Notes: generated from the letters alone by a model not told the origin. Positions 10,361-18,361 are shown, counted from the stretch's first letter. The stretch is DNA of 64,000 bases from an uncultured Rhodopila sp. (GCA_903851415.1 CAINOE010000051.1:1-64000), one strand, 5' to 3'. Program-made: numbers and translations.

Positions 10361-10455
10361 GAAACGCCAAGACGCCAAGCTTATCGTGCCGATACGACCG
10401 CCCGCGCCGCAAGCGGTGGGCAGGAAGCCTTGGCGTCTTGGGGACTTGGCGTTTC
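10361..10455. repeat. Inverted repeat built from short direct repeats, between accessory operons
   Basis: The left arm is GAAACGCCAAGACGCCAAG (10361-10379). The right arm (10429-10455) is its reverse complement with an 8-nt insertion. Each arm is itself a near-direct repeat of ACGCCAAG. The 49-nt loop has no coding sense. The 317 bases from 10271 to 10587 hold no gene, only this element and the leader of the next small gene. Confidence 0.65.
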
Positions 10456-10587
10456 AAAACTGCCTCGGCCCCCGTTCCGGCGATCCAGGGTGAACGGTTG
10501 TTGAAAAAGCCGACAACGCCATCTGCATAAGCTTCGACGTGCCAAACCTGACGGACAGGCTTATCCTGACGACCGGAGGGTGGCTGC

Positions 10588-10875
10588 GTGACAGACATTT
10601 TCGACGTGATCCGCACGAGCATATCCGTTCCTCGTCCCCGGCTTGTCACGGCGCCGGAAGTCTTGAGCGCGCTTGCGGACCCGGGCGACCACGATCCGGA
10701 CAAGGTGAGCGTGGCGGAAGCGGTTTTGACAGAAATCTCGCTGTCACGGCTGTCGGAATTGGTGCGCACCGGGGCGATCTCCTGGCGGCAGATAAGCGTG
10801 GCGGTCCAGGCCTATGGCCTCGCACGGACCGAGGCCGGGCAACTGGCTGCCGAGATGGCACAGAGCGATCCATAA
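10588..10875 (+). CDS. Paralogue of the 95-residue putative antitoxin, orphan copy
   Basis: 95 residues, GTG start with GGAGG upstream. It is closely similar to the protein from 8686 along its whole length (TDIFDVIRTSISVPRPRL, EAVLTEISLSRLSELVRTGA), and the duplication includes the bases just ahead of the start. Here the expected nucleotidyltransferase does not follow. The stop is followed by about 120 non-coding bases and then the TIR gene. It may be a leftover of a decayed module, a solitary antitoxin that neutralises its sibling's toxin, or a regulator of the TIR operon. Confidence 0.55.
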   Translation: MTDIFDVIRTSISVPRPRLVTAPEVLSALADPGDHDPDKVSVAEAVLTEISLSRLSELVRTGAISWRQISVAVQAYGLARTEAGQLAAEMAQSDP

Positions 10876-10998
10876 CCCTCGTAGGCCAGCCTTTCGCTAG
10901 GTTATCCGGACCTGCGCCGGTGCGATCAGTTTGGTTGGTTGACAAACCTTCTGCCCAAGCGGAACACTTGCTAATAAGCAACATGAACGCTCACGCCT

Positions 10999-11907
10999 AT
11001 GAAGGTCTTCGTCAGTTATAGCCACGCCCAAGGAGATTGGGTGCAGGATCGGCTGGTGCCCTGCTTGAGGGCCGGCGGCGCCGACGTGCTGATCGATGTC
11101 AAACGCTTCCGGTCTGGTGGGGGGGTCTATCGGCAGATGGATGCTACCCAGGACCTAGCCGAACGGCAAGTGTTGGTGCTGTCTGACGAGTATCTGGCGA
11201 GCAGCTATTGCCAGCACGAGATGCGGCGCGCCATCGCTAAAGACCCAACGTTCGCTAGCCACATCGTTCAACCTGTGCTCCGGGTCGTTACGAAATTGCC
11301 GAACGCCCTCAAGCTACCGGACCCGACGCTCTATGTGGATCTTCAGGATGATGGCAAGCCTGGGCCATGGGACTTGCTACTGCACGAATGCGAGGGGACG
11401 CTTGGCGTCCCCGCCCCGGACTGGTTGGCAGCGCGGGACGAGATCATAAAGAAACTGGATGGCGGCCAGTCGGTCAACTTCATCGTTACATCTGGTGCGA
11501 AATGGCGCGAATTGATCGAGGACGTCGCCAACCGCCCCGGGAAGACGTTTCCGTTAATTTCCATGAACGCCGGCGAAACAGCGTCACGTCGCAGTTTGAT
11601 TGAAACGATACTCACGAATCTGCATATCCAGCAAACGGTGCCCCCGCCGCCGGAGGATCTGCCGGTTTTGTCACGCGTCATCAAGCAGCGCTCCCGAACA
11701 CTGATCGGCTTGTTGCGATTCGACTATGTCAAAGACCGACACGACTACGACAAGGACCTGCATGGGACTTTGCGCAACTTGGTGCGAGATGAGCGCAAAC
11801 TCGTCCTGCTGGTGCAATCACACGCGCCCTTTGCCGACGTGCTTCCGGGTCGGGAGTTCGTTTCTGAAGACTTCTTAAATCCCATTTTTCTGCCCGCCCG
11901 ACCTTGA
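10999..11907 (+). CDS. TIR domain protein, putative defence sensor/effector
   Basis: 302 residues. Residues 1 to about 130 are a TIR domain: first strand KVFVSYSHA, then DVLIDVKRF, and YLASSYCQHEM, which holds the conserved Glu74 in the position of the catalytic glutamate of NAD-cleaving TIR domains. Residues about 145-302 (QSVNFIVTSGAKWRELIEDV, LIGLLRFDYV, ERKLVLLVQSHAPFADVLP) resemble an AAA/STAND-like core but lack a clear P-loop. The stop overlaps the TTG start of the ATPase gene, so the two are translated together. I infer a two-gene immune system in which TIR depletes NAD or makes a signal. Base composition is lower in GC than the household genes around it. Confidence 0.75.
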   Translation: MKVFVSYSHAQGDWVQDRLVPCLRAGGADVLIDVKRFRSGGGVYRQMDATQDLAERQVLVLSDEYLASSYCQHEMRRAIAKDPTFASHIVQPVLRVVTKLPNALKLPDPTLYVDLQDDGKPGPWDLLLHECEGTLGVPAPDWLAARDEIIKKLDGGQSVNFIVTSGAKWRELIEDVANRPGKTFPLISMNAGETASRRSLIETILTNLHIQQTVPPPPEDLPVLSRVIKQRSRTLIGLLRFDYVKDRHDYDKDLHGTLRNLVRDERKLVLLVQSHAPFADVLPGREFVSEDFLNPIFLPARP

Positions 11908-14279
11908 TTCCGCTTCTGCTCAATCGACTGCGGTCCGGCTGGCTAAGACACATATCAGCCTGCTGGTGGCTGATATTGTTGTATCGTCGCCCCAGCGATG
12001 TTCGAAAAATGCTAAGAAGGTTGTCGCCCCTGGGAGCGGCTGGTGAAGGCATGGCATTACTGCTTCACGCGCAACCCTATGTGGCGATCGTGCATCTGAT
12101 TCTACTTTTCACTGTGGGCCGCGAAAACCAAACTGACCCCGATACAGTGTGGCAGTCCCTGGGTTCGGCGTGGGACTCCCTGAATTCAGAATTCTTTAGG
12201 CTTTTTGCCAAGGACATGTCCATTGGGATTTCCATAGGCATTGCCTTCGGGAGTGCCGTCGGGATGCCCTTAGGCATTGCCGGGGTGATGGTGATAGGGA
12301 GTGGCGTCGGGATTTTCGTCGGGATTGCCTTCGGCGTTGCATGCAGCATTGCCGTCGGCAGCACCTTCGGGATTGCGGGCGCGATTGCCTCAGGAATTGC
12401 GTTAGGGATTATCTTTGGGATTACCTCCGGAATCGCGGTTGGGATCTCCTTAGGGATCGCCTTTGGGATAGGCTTCGGCATTGCCGTCGGAATTGCGTTC
12501 GGGATCGTCGGCGAGATCGCAGTCGAGGTCGCGTTCGGGTTTGCTCTAATGATTGCCTTCTGGATTGCCTGCGGGAGCGCAGTCGCTATTGCCTTCGCCT
12601 TCGCCTTCGGGATGGTCGTTACGCGCGCCTACTACCTACCGCCGCACCTGCTTTACGTCTGGAGGATCGCGAAAGGGCAGTGGTATCCGACCCACCCGGT
12701 GGCATGGGACGATCTGTGCCGCGTGCCGTTCCCCCGGCTTGATCGTCTGCTGACGGCCTATGCCGAAATCGAGCCGGAGGCCGGGCAAATCGAAATAGAG
12801 CGACTGATCGACTCTTACCCCAGCCAGCGCATGGCCGCGCTTCGCGCCCGTACAGCGTTGCTCGCCCGCGAATCGGGCAGGCAATCGCTGCTGTCACGAC
12901 TGGACCAGGATACCGCTAACCTACCGGAGGGCAGTAACGACTTCTTGGCCGATATCCCCCGCCTCCGCCAAATGATCTCGCAAATTGCGGCCCTACAACG
13001 CCAGATCGACCTGATTACCCGGCCTGTGTTCCATGAACCTCTTGCTCACGTGCTGCGCCTACAAATCGAGACCTTTATCGCCAAAGTTGCCGGCATGCGC
13101 GCGCCCCTCGCCGTCGAGTTCCGCGCGGCGGCCCGGAACTGGCTGGTGATCGCTGATAGCCAGTGGCAGGAGGCGCGGGCGGCAATGGCCCGCTCGCCGA
13201 CGCAACAGGTCTTCCGCGCCGGCGACCCGGTGGACCGGGCGCAGGAAGCCTTCGTGCCGCGCATGGAGGTGACCGGCGACGTCGAACGCCAAATCATGCT
13301 CGCCACCGGCTGCCCCAGGCTGGTGCTCTACGGTCGCCGCCGCACCGGCAAGTCCACCATCCTGCGCAACCTCGACCAGTTCCTGTTGCGCCACGTCCAC
13401 GTCGCGTCGCTGTCCATGCAGGACCCGGAGGCGTTCACCTCGCTCGACTTCTTCGCCCGCCGCATCGCCACCGCCGTGGCCACGGCATGGCCGGACGAAG
13501 CGGCGCCACTGCCGGAGCAGCCGGGCCTTCCCGGCCTGTTCGTCCTGCTCGGCCGCGCCAACCAACGCCTGCTGGCGGAGAACCGCCGCCTGCTGCTCGC
13601 CATCGACGAATACGAACTCATCGACCAGAAGATCGGCGAGGGCGTCTTCCCCGAAGACCTGCTCGCCACAATGCGCGAATCCATCCAGACCCACCGCCGC
13701 ATCGTCTGGATCTTCGCCGGCAGCCATGACATCACCGAACTGACTCACGCCCCCTGGACCTCCTACCTCGTCAGCGCCCGCACCATCGAGGTGCCGCTGT
13801 TCACACCGGCCGAAACCCGCGCCCTGCTGACCGAGCCGCTGCGCTACTCGCCGCTGTGGCAGAAGGACGACCCCAAGCGCCCCAGCTTCGCGCCCGCCCT
13901 GTGGGGCGAGAACGGCATCGAGCGCATCCACGCCGAAGCCGGCGGCTGGCCGCATCTGGTGCAGCTCATCGCCGAGACCGTCGTCGATCTGCTCAACGAG
14001 GGCACCGCCCCGAACGCGGACGCCGCGCTGCTGGACCGTGCCCTCGACAAGGCGATCATCTCCGGCGACACGGTGCTGCGCGAACTGGTGCAGCGCGAAT
14101 CCCGCCTGCCCGGTGAGTGGGACTATATCCGCGCGTTCCAGCGCGTGGACTCCCAGCCGCCGCCGGAGAATGAGGCCCTCCACCGCTCCCTCCGCCGCCG
14201 CCTGATGGTGATAGAAAACAACGGTCTCTGGCGCATGCGCGTCCCACTGATGCAGCGCTGGCTGCGGCAGAGGGCGTGA
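11904..14279 (+). CDS. Membrane protein with Gly/Ile tetrapeptide repeats and a C-terminal AAA/STAND-type ATPase
   Basis: 791 residues if the TTG overlapping the TIR stop is used; an ATG at 12009 is an alternative. Order: hydrophobic segment near 14-26, amphipathic region 50-72, a long hydrophobic array (about residues 106-237) of four-residue units such as GIAF, GIAV, GISL, then a soluble linker, then an ATPase from about 440 with Walker A GRRRTGKST (477-485), Walker B LLLAIDE (563-569) and a possible sensor strand VWIFAGSHD. The C-terminus looks winged-helix-like. The glycine-spaced array could pack as a membrane bundle or pore. Coupling to the TIR gene suggests that ATPase sensing and membrane action belong to one system. 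The last 568 bases are duplicated at 15097. Confidence 0.75.
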   Translation: MIPLLLNRLRSGWLRHISACWWLILLYRRPSDVRKMLRRLSPLGAAGEGMALLLHAQPYVAIVHLILLFTVGRENQTDPDTVWQSLGSAWDSLNSEFFRLFAKDMSIGISIGIAFGSAVGMPLGIAGVMVIGSGVGIFVGIAFGVACSIAVGSTFGIAGAIASGIALGIIFGITSGIAVGISLGIAFGIGFGIAVGIAFGIVGEIAVEVAFGFALMIAFWIACGSAVAIAFAFAFGMVVTRAYYLPPHLLYVWRIAKGQWYPTHPVAWDDLCRVPFPRLDRLLTAYAEIEPEAGQIEIERLIDSYPSQRMAALRARTALLARESGRQSLLSRLDQDTANLPEGSNDFLADIPRLRQMISQIAALQRQIDLITRPVFHEPLAHVLRLQIETFIAKVAGMRAPLAVEFRAAARNWLVIADSQWQEARAAMARSPTQQVFRAGDPVDRAQEAFVPRMEVTGDVERQIMLATGCPRLVLYGRRRTGKSTILRNLDQFLLRHVHVASLSMQDPEAFTSLDFFARRIATAVATAWPDEAAPLPEQPGLPGLFVLLGRANQRLLAENRRLLLAIDEYELIDQKIGEGVFPEDLLATMRESIQTHRRIVWIFAGSHDITELTHAPWTSYLVSARTIEVPLFTPAETRALLTEPLRYSPLWQKDDPKRPSFAPALWGENGIERIHAEAGGWPHLVQLIAETVVDLLNEGTAPNADAALLDRALDKAIISGDTVLRELVQRESRLPGEWDYIRAFQRVDSQPPPENEALHRSLRRRLMVIENNGLWRMRVPLMQRWLRQRA
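12217..12612 (+). repeat. 12-nt periodic repeat encoding the Gly/Ile membrane array
   Basis: The DNA repeats with a 12-base period of the type GGGATTGCCTTC, giving about 30 four-residue units in frame. The units have drifted at synonymous and third-residue positions, but every unit keeps the glycine and mostly isoleucine. The length is kept in frame on either side. Expansion by slippage followed by selection on the protein is the likely history. Confidence 0.7.
13712..14279 (+). repeat. 568-bp direct repeat, left copy (3' end of the ATPase gene)
   Basis: This stretch, beginning CTTCGCCGGCAGCC and ending at the ATPase stop, matches 15097-15664 with scattered substitutions and no length change. 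The right copy is cut off from any start. The two copies bracket about 820 bases that hold the PemK/MazF-like pair. Confidence 0.9.
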
Positions 14280-14438
14280 TCAATCCGCGGTCACCGATAC
14301 CGCGCGATCTTTCCCCCGGGGGCCGATCCCGGGGTCCCGGGACAGAGCAGAGGGACCGCCGTCTACCGCGCGACCCCCGCGCCATGCTTGCAATGCTTGG
14401 CCGCAAATACGATCTTGGCCGCGAGCGGAGACAAACCC

Positions 14439-14633
14439 ATGACCATTCTTGATCGCCCCGCCCTCCCGGACCCCAAGCTTGGTTCCCCGGACGAACCTGT
14501 CCACGTCGCGGTGGCACCCGGGCTGCTCGACCAGAAACACGTCGTTGACCGGGAGGAAGACGACACCGATGCCGATTACGAAGCCCGGAGCCGCCTGTTG
14601 GCTGCCGCGTTGAGGATCGCCAAGGCAGGTTGA
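14439..14633 (+). CDS. Small acidic protein, putative antitoxin
   Basis: 64 residues; the ATG follows GGAG with good spacing. I do not recognise the family. It is rich in Asp and Glu in the middle (VVDREEDDTDADYEARSR) and ends with a helix (LLAAALRIAKAG). Its stop overlaps the next start as TTGA. Size, acidity and coupling to a PemK/MazF-like gene suggest an antitoxin. It lacks an obvious DNA-binding domain. It lies inside the segment flanked by the 568-bp direct repeats. Confidence 0.5.
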   Translation: MTILDRPALPDPKLGSPDEPVHVAVAPGLLDQKHVVDREEDDTDADYEARSRLLAAALRIAKAG

Positions 14634-15067
14634 CTGACATTCCCTACCGGTCCGGCGACTTCGTATGGTGCGCCTTTCCACAGCGTGAAAACCCCGCCCG
14701 CCCCGGCCCGATGCATCTCACTTATGTCCTGGCCACGACAGGCCGGGCATCGGTGCTTGCAGCCTACAAAACCAGCCGGCTATCCACGGAAACCGCCGCG
14801 CCCGCCCGTGGGCGATTTAAGTTCAGCCGTGATCAGGCGCTGGAACTCGGCCAACAACGCGCCTTTGAACTGAATCTGCAAAGGCTTGCCTTTGTCCCGA
14901 TGACCGCCGTGTGGTTCCCCGGTCTCAACCAGCCGGACAAAGGTATTCAGAGTCACGCGCCCAAGCGCTTGCAACAACAGATCTGGCAGGCAGCCGAGGT
15001 CATCCTGACGCGCCACGACGAGCTGGTCGAACGGCTTGGGCCGCTCTGGCCAACGACCCGGCATTAG
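14630..15067 (+). CDS. PemK/MazF-like protein, putative ribonuclease toxin
   Basis: 145 residues with a TTG start overlapping the previous stop. The N-terminus (YRSGDFVWCAFPQRENPARPGPMHLTYVL) follows the PemK/MazF pattern of a GD-VW--FP turn followed by a PGPxHxxxVL strand. The next segment, SVLAAYKTSRL, fits the third strand. The middle and C-terminal parts (RFKFSRDQALELGQQRAFELN) are less typical, so the family call is tentative. If correct, it would cleave RNA and be neutralised by the 64-residue acidic protein. Confidence 0.5.
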   Translation: MTDIPYRSGDFVWCAFPQRENPARPGPMHLTYVLATTGRASVLAAYKTSRLSTETAAPARGRFKFSRDQALELGQQRAFELNLQRLAFVPMTAVWFPGLNQPDKGIQSHAPKRLQQQIWQAAEVILTRHDELVERLGPLWPTTRH

Positions 15068-15096
15068 CTGCGGGGAGTTCGGTCACGACCGCGGCG

Positions 15097-15664
15097 CTTC
15101 GCCGGCAGCCATGACATCACCGAACTGACCCGGGCGCCCTGGACCTCCTACCTCGGCAGCGCCCGCACCATCGAGGTGCCGCTGTTCACACCGGCGGAAA
15201 CCCGCGCCCTGCTGACCGAGCCGCTGCGCTACTCGCCGCTGTGGCAGAAGGACGACCCGAAGCGCCCCCGCTTCGCCCCCGCCCTGTGGGGCGAGAACGG
15301 CATCGAGCGCATCCACGCCGAAGCCGGCGGCTGGCCGCATCTGGTGCAGCTCATCGCCGAGGTCGTCGTCGATCTGCTCAACGAGGGCACCGCCCCGAAC
15401 GCCGATGCCGCGCTGCTGGAACGCGCCCTCGACAAGGCGATCATCTCCGGCGACACGGTGCTGCGCGAACTGATGCAGCGCGGATCCCGCCTGCCCGGCG
15501 AGTGGGACTACATCCGCGCGTTCCAGCGCATGGACTCCCAACCGCCGCCGCAGGACGAGGCCCTCCATCGCTCCCTCCGCCGCCGCCTGATGGTGATGGA
15601 AACCAACGGCCTCTGGCGGATGCGCGTGCCGCTGATGCAGCGCTGGTTGCGGCAGAGGGGGTGA
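15097..15664 (+). pseudogene. Truncated duplicate of the membrane ATPase 3' end
   Basis: This frame encodes the last 189 or so residues of the ATPase from 11904, from FAGSHDITELT to MQRWLRQRG, without the P-loop, Walker B or membrane part. The homology starts abruptly just after the PemK-like stop and ends at the same stop codon, with no insertion or deletion relative to the full copy. The frame has stayed open, so the duplication is recent or a fragment is still made. It is most likely the scar of a tandem duplication followed by deletion. Confidence 0.8.
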
Positions 15665-16245
15665 TCGGCTGCCTTTGGGTCCCGCTGAAATCCTCCGCGT
15701 GGACGCCGTTCACCTCCGCCTGCGCGGCCGCTCCGCCTCCACCCCGGTCCCTCCTTGGCCACTCACCCAAGCGTCGCAGGCCGCCGCGAAATCCGGCATA
15801 CTCTCCAGCCGGAGCGCAAACTGTCAGCACGCAATGGCCGCTGCCGGCGTTGTGGGCAGCGTCGGCGATTCAGAGTTCGCCGTCGATCATTGACCGACAA
15901 AGAGAAGGCCGAAGCCAAGCGTCTCACGCATATCAGATGCGCGAAGGTTCGAGGAAATTAATCCCGGATCAGGTCGCGTGATGACGACCGGCGCGGTTTT
16001 GAAGCTGGGCAAACGACCCGCGACACGCACGGGGGCGCGCCCCGGCGCTTTCCTGATGAAATGTTATATCGCGAACTTGCCTCAGCGCAAAGGGGCAATT
16101 CATCGGCTTTTGCGCCCACGCTAAAGATGGTTGTGACGGCGGCGGCCGTGCCCCATAATGTGGCCTCGCCGCATGCGGATTCATGCTTGTTTGCGTTGGC
16201 TGCGCCCTCTGATTCGGCGAAATACCGCCGGATCGGCGGGCAACC
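15665..16245. other. Gap without genes, right edge of the accessory island
   Basis: I see no coding frame with family resemblance here. Composition changes from the accessory island to more ordinary sequence. The region is where tuf would often be found ahead of tRNA-Trp and secE in relatives, and no trace of it is visible. Confidence 0.4.
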
Positions 16246-16298
16246 AGGGGCCGGTTCCGGTCTCCAGGACCGGAGGTTCAGGTGTCTGCTCCCCTGCC
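16246..16298 (+). tRNA. tRNA-Trp-like remnant lacking the D arm (probable pseudo-tRNA)
   Basis: AGGGG at 16246 can pair with CCCCT at 16291-16295. Between them is an anticodon arm with stem CCGGT/ACCGG and 7-base loop CTCCAGG, anticodon CCA for tryptophan (16264-16266), followed by AGGTT as in normal tRNA-Trp. Only about 6 bases separate the acceptor from the anticodon arm where some 20 with a D arm are expected, and the T arm is shortened. No CCA end is encoded. It sits just ahead of secE, where alphaproteobacteria keep tRNA-Trp. I read it as a deleted relic. Confidence 0.5.
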
Positions 16299-16347
16299 GG
16301 CAGCTCGGGCTACGGCTTGACTTACGTGGCGGCGATCTTCGAAGGAT

Positions 16348-16551
16348 GTGGAAAACGTGGCGTTCAATCCGGTTAAGTTCGTGCGTGAAGTCAGGCAGGA
16401 AGTGGCCAAGGTGACCTGGCCCGGCCGCAAGGAGACCATGGTGACCACCGGTCTGGTCTTCGCCATGGCCGCCGTCGCCGCCATCTTCTTCTTCGTCGTC
16501 GATCAGGTGATCGGCCTTGGGGTCCGCGCGTTGTTCAGCGTGGGCATCTGA
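16348..16551 (+). CDS. secE: Preprotein translocase subunit SecE
   Basis: 67 residues, one membrane segment (about 33-55) preceded by the family hallmark EVAKVTWPGRKET. SecE clamps the SecY channel in the inner membrane. The GTG at 16348 leaves the GAAGGA site too close, so the GTG at 16357 (nine bases later) with about 10 nt spacing is an equally good start. nusG follows 9 nt downstream, the standard order, although the usual rplKA genes do not follow nusG here. Confidence 0.92.
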   Translation: MENVAFNPVKFVREVRQEVAKVTWPGRKETMVTTGLVFAMAAVAAIFFFVVDQVIGLGVRALFSVGI

Positions 16552-16560
16552 GGTCATCAC

Positions 16561-17091
16561 ATGGCGAAGAACTGGTACGTCGTTCACGTCTACTCCGGAT
16601 TCGAAAAAAAGATCGCCCAGCAGATCACCGAACAGGCCGCGCAAAAGGGCCTCGCCGAGCAGTTCGAAGCGGTGCTGGTGCCGTCCGAGAACGTCGTTGA
16701 GGTCAAGCGCGGGCGGAAGATCAACAGCGAGCACAAGTTCTTCCCCGGCTACGTCCTGGTGAAGATGGACCTGACCGACGACGCCTGGCATTTGGTCAAG
16801 AACACCCCGAAAGTGACCGGTTTCCTCGGCAGCAAGACCAAGCCGAGCCCGATCAGCGAGGCCGAGGCCGAACGCATCCTGAAGCAGAACCAGGAAGGCG
16901 TCGATCGCCCGCGCCCGGCGGTCATGTACGAAATCGGCGAGCAGGTGCGCGTCGCCGATGGTCCGTTCACCAGCTTCAACGGCACGGTCGAAGAGGTCGA
17001 CGAGGAAAAGGGCCGGGTGAAGGTCAGCGTCTCGATCTTCGGCCGCTCGACGCCGGTGGAACTGGAGTACTCTCAGGTCGAGAAGCTCTAG
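16561..17091 (+). CDS. nusG: Transcription termination/antitermination factor NusG
   Basis: 176 residues, full length. The NGN domain starts [14 protein letters not shown] and includes [22 protein letters not shown]-terminal KOW domain follows ([36 protein letters not shown]). It binds RNA polymerase and couples it to Rho or ribosomes. It forms a pair with secE. A GC-rich inverted repeat (17092-17140) follows directly, then bioB rather than rplK. Confidence 0.96.
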   Translation: MAKNWYVVHVYSGFEKKIAQQITEQAAQKGLAEQFEAVLVPSENVVEVKRGRKINSEHKFFPGYVLVKMDLTDDAWHLVKNTPKVTGFLGSKTKPSPISEAEAERILKQNQEGVDRPRPAVMYEIGEQVRVADGPFTSFNGTVEEVDEEKGRVKVSVSIFGRSTPVELEYSQVEKL

Positions 17092-17140
17092 GGCCGCCGC
17101 CGGGCAGCATAAACCCGCCGATGGGCTGGCGTCGGCGGCC
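17092..17140 (+). terminator. Possible hairpin terminator after nusG
   Basis: GGCCGCCG directly after the nusG stop can pair with CGGCGGCC at 17133-17140 around a loop of about 33 bases. There is no T tract, so termination is uncertain. It may only be an RNA hairpin at the transcript end. Confidence 0.3.
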
Positions 17141-17243
17141 GCTTTGGAAGCCGGGCGAAGCTCACGTTTTCGGAGTGGCGCGCGGCGGCGATTGCGGTAC
17201 CTTGGCCGCTTCGCCGCGAGGCTCCCTCACGAAAGTCAGCCTG

Positions 17244-18290
17244 ATGACCCCGACGCTCGGACTCCGAACCGCTCCAACTCATGACGCCGGCACCGGCTGG
17301 ACCCGCGACGCGGTGGGCGAACTCCTCGCCCTGCCGTTTCCGGAGCTTGTCTTCCGCGCCCAGGTCGTCCACCGGCAGAATTTCGATCCGTGCGAGGTGC
17401 AGATCTCCACCCTGCTGTCGATCAAGACTGGCGGCTGCCCGGAGGACTGCGGCTACTGTCCGCAAAGCGCAGAGCATGACACGGACGTTGCGGCGTCCCG
17501 GCTTATGCAGGTCGAGGCGGTGCTGAAGGAGGCGCGCGCCGCCCGCGACCTCGGTGCGAGCCGTTTCTGCATGGGCGCGGCCTGGCGGTCGCCCAAGGAC
17601 CACGACCTCGAGACCGTGTGCCAAATGGTCGAGGGCGTCAGGGCGCTCGGCCTGGAAACCTGCGTCACGCTCGGCATGCTGACCGCGCTTCAGGCGCAGC
17701 GGCTCGCGGATGCCGGGCTGGACTATTATAATCACAACCTTGACACCTCGCCGGAGCACTACGGCAGCGTCATCACCACGCGCACCTACCAGGACCGCCT
17801 CGACACGCTCGGGCACGTGCGCGACGCCGGAATCCACATTTGCTGCGGCGGCATTGTCGGCCTGGGGGAGGATTTGGCGGATCGGGCCGGGCTGATCGCG
17901 ACGCTGGCCAGCCTGGAGCGGCCGCCGGAGAGCGTGCCGATCAACGCGCTCGTGCGGGTTGAGGGGACACCGCTGGCCGATGCGGCGCCCGTCGATCCGA
18001 TCGACTTCGTGCGGGTGATCGCGGCGGCGCGCATCGCCATGCCGGCGTCCTTCGTGCGGCTTTCGGCCGGGCGCGAATCCATGAGCGACGAGATGCAGGC
18101 GCTGTGCTTCCTCGCCGGGGCCAACTCGATCTTCTACGGCCCGAAGTTGCTGACGACGCCCAATGCCGATGGGGACCGGGACCAGGCATTGCTGGCGCGG
18201 CTGGGAATGCGGGCGATGGGGCGGGTCAATCCTCGCCCTAACGTCATGGTCCGCGAAGGCGGACCATCCACGCCTTGCGGTGCCAGTTAA
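17244..18290 (+). CDS. bioB: Biotin synthase
   Basis: 348 residues. A radical-SAM enzyme that inserts sulfur into dethiobiotin. The SAM cluster motif is [15 protein letters not shown], and the second cluster residues lie in later conserved stretches ([31 protein letters not shown]). The ATG at 17244 gives the usual start before [15 protein letters not shown]. The final residues, [16 protein letters not shown], are encoded by a family-2 dispersed repeat that also supplies the stop codon, so the native C-terminus has been replaced. No other bio genes are nearby. Confidence 0.93.
   Translation: MTPTLGLRTAPTHDAGTGWTRDAVGELLALPFPELVFRAQVVHRQNFDPCEVQISTLLSIKTGGCPEDCGYCPQSAEHDTDVAASRLMQVEAVLKEARAARDLGASRFCMGAAWRSPKDHDLETVCQMVEGVRALGLETCVTLGMLTALQAQRLADAGLDYYNHNLDTSPEHYGSVITTRTYQDRLDTLGHVRDAGIHICCGGIVGLGEDLADRAGLIATLASLERPPESVPINALVRVEGTPLADAAPVDPIDFVRVIAAARIAMPASFVRLSAGRESMSDEMQALCFLAGANSIFYGPKLLTTPNADGDRDQALLARLGMRAMGRVNPRPNVMVREGGPSTPCGAS
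18242..18282. repeat. Dispersed repeat family 2, copy b (inside the bioB 3' end)
   Basis: CGTCAT, stem GGTCCGC/GCGGACC, then CATCCACGCCTTGCGG. The flanks match the other copies and the stem is a different, perfectly paired sequence. It encodes the last residues of BioB. Confidence 0.8.
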
Positions 18291-18296
18291 GGGGAA

Positions 18297-18328
18297 GGCG
18301 TCGATGCCGACCTTCGTCGGCATGACGA
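18297..18328. repeat. Dispersed repeat family 2, copy c (inverted)
   Basis: Reading the minus strand gives CGTCATGCCGACGAAGG followed by TCGGCATCGACGCC. This is the same flank-stem-flank design with stem TGCCGAC/GTCGGCA. It stands in opposite orientation to copy b, 14 bases away. Confidence 0.7.
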
Positions 18329-18361
18329 GACGCCAGTCCCGAGGCAAGCGACTTCGGCGTG

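Noticed and set aside
15176..15664. Stand-alone gene for the ATPase C-terminal part
   Set aside because: Homology begins upstream of the first ATG and is a gapless copy of the larger gene's 3' end, so I treat it as a truncated duplicate.
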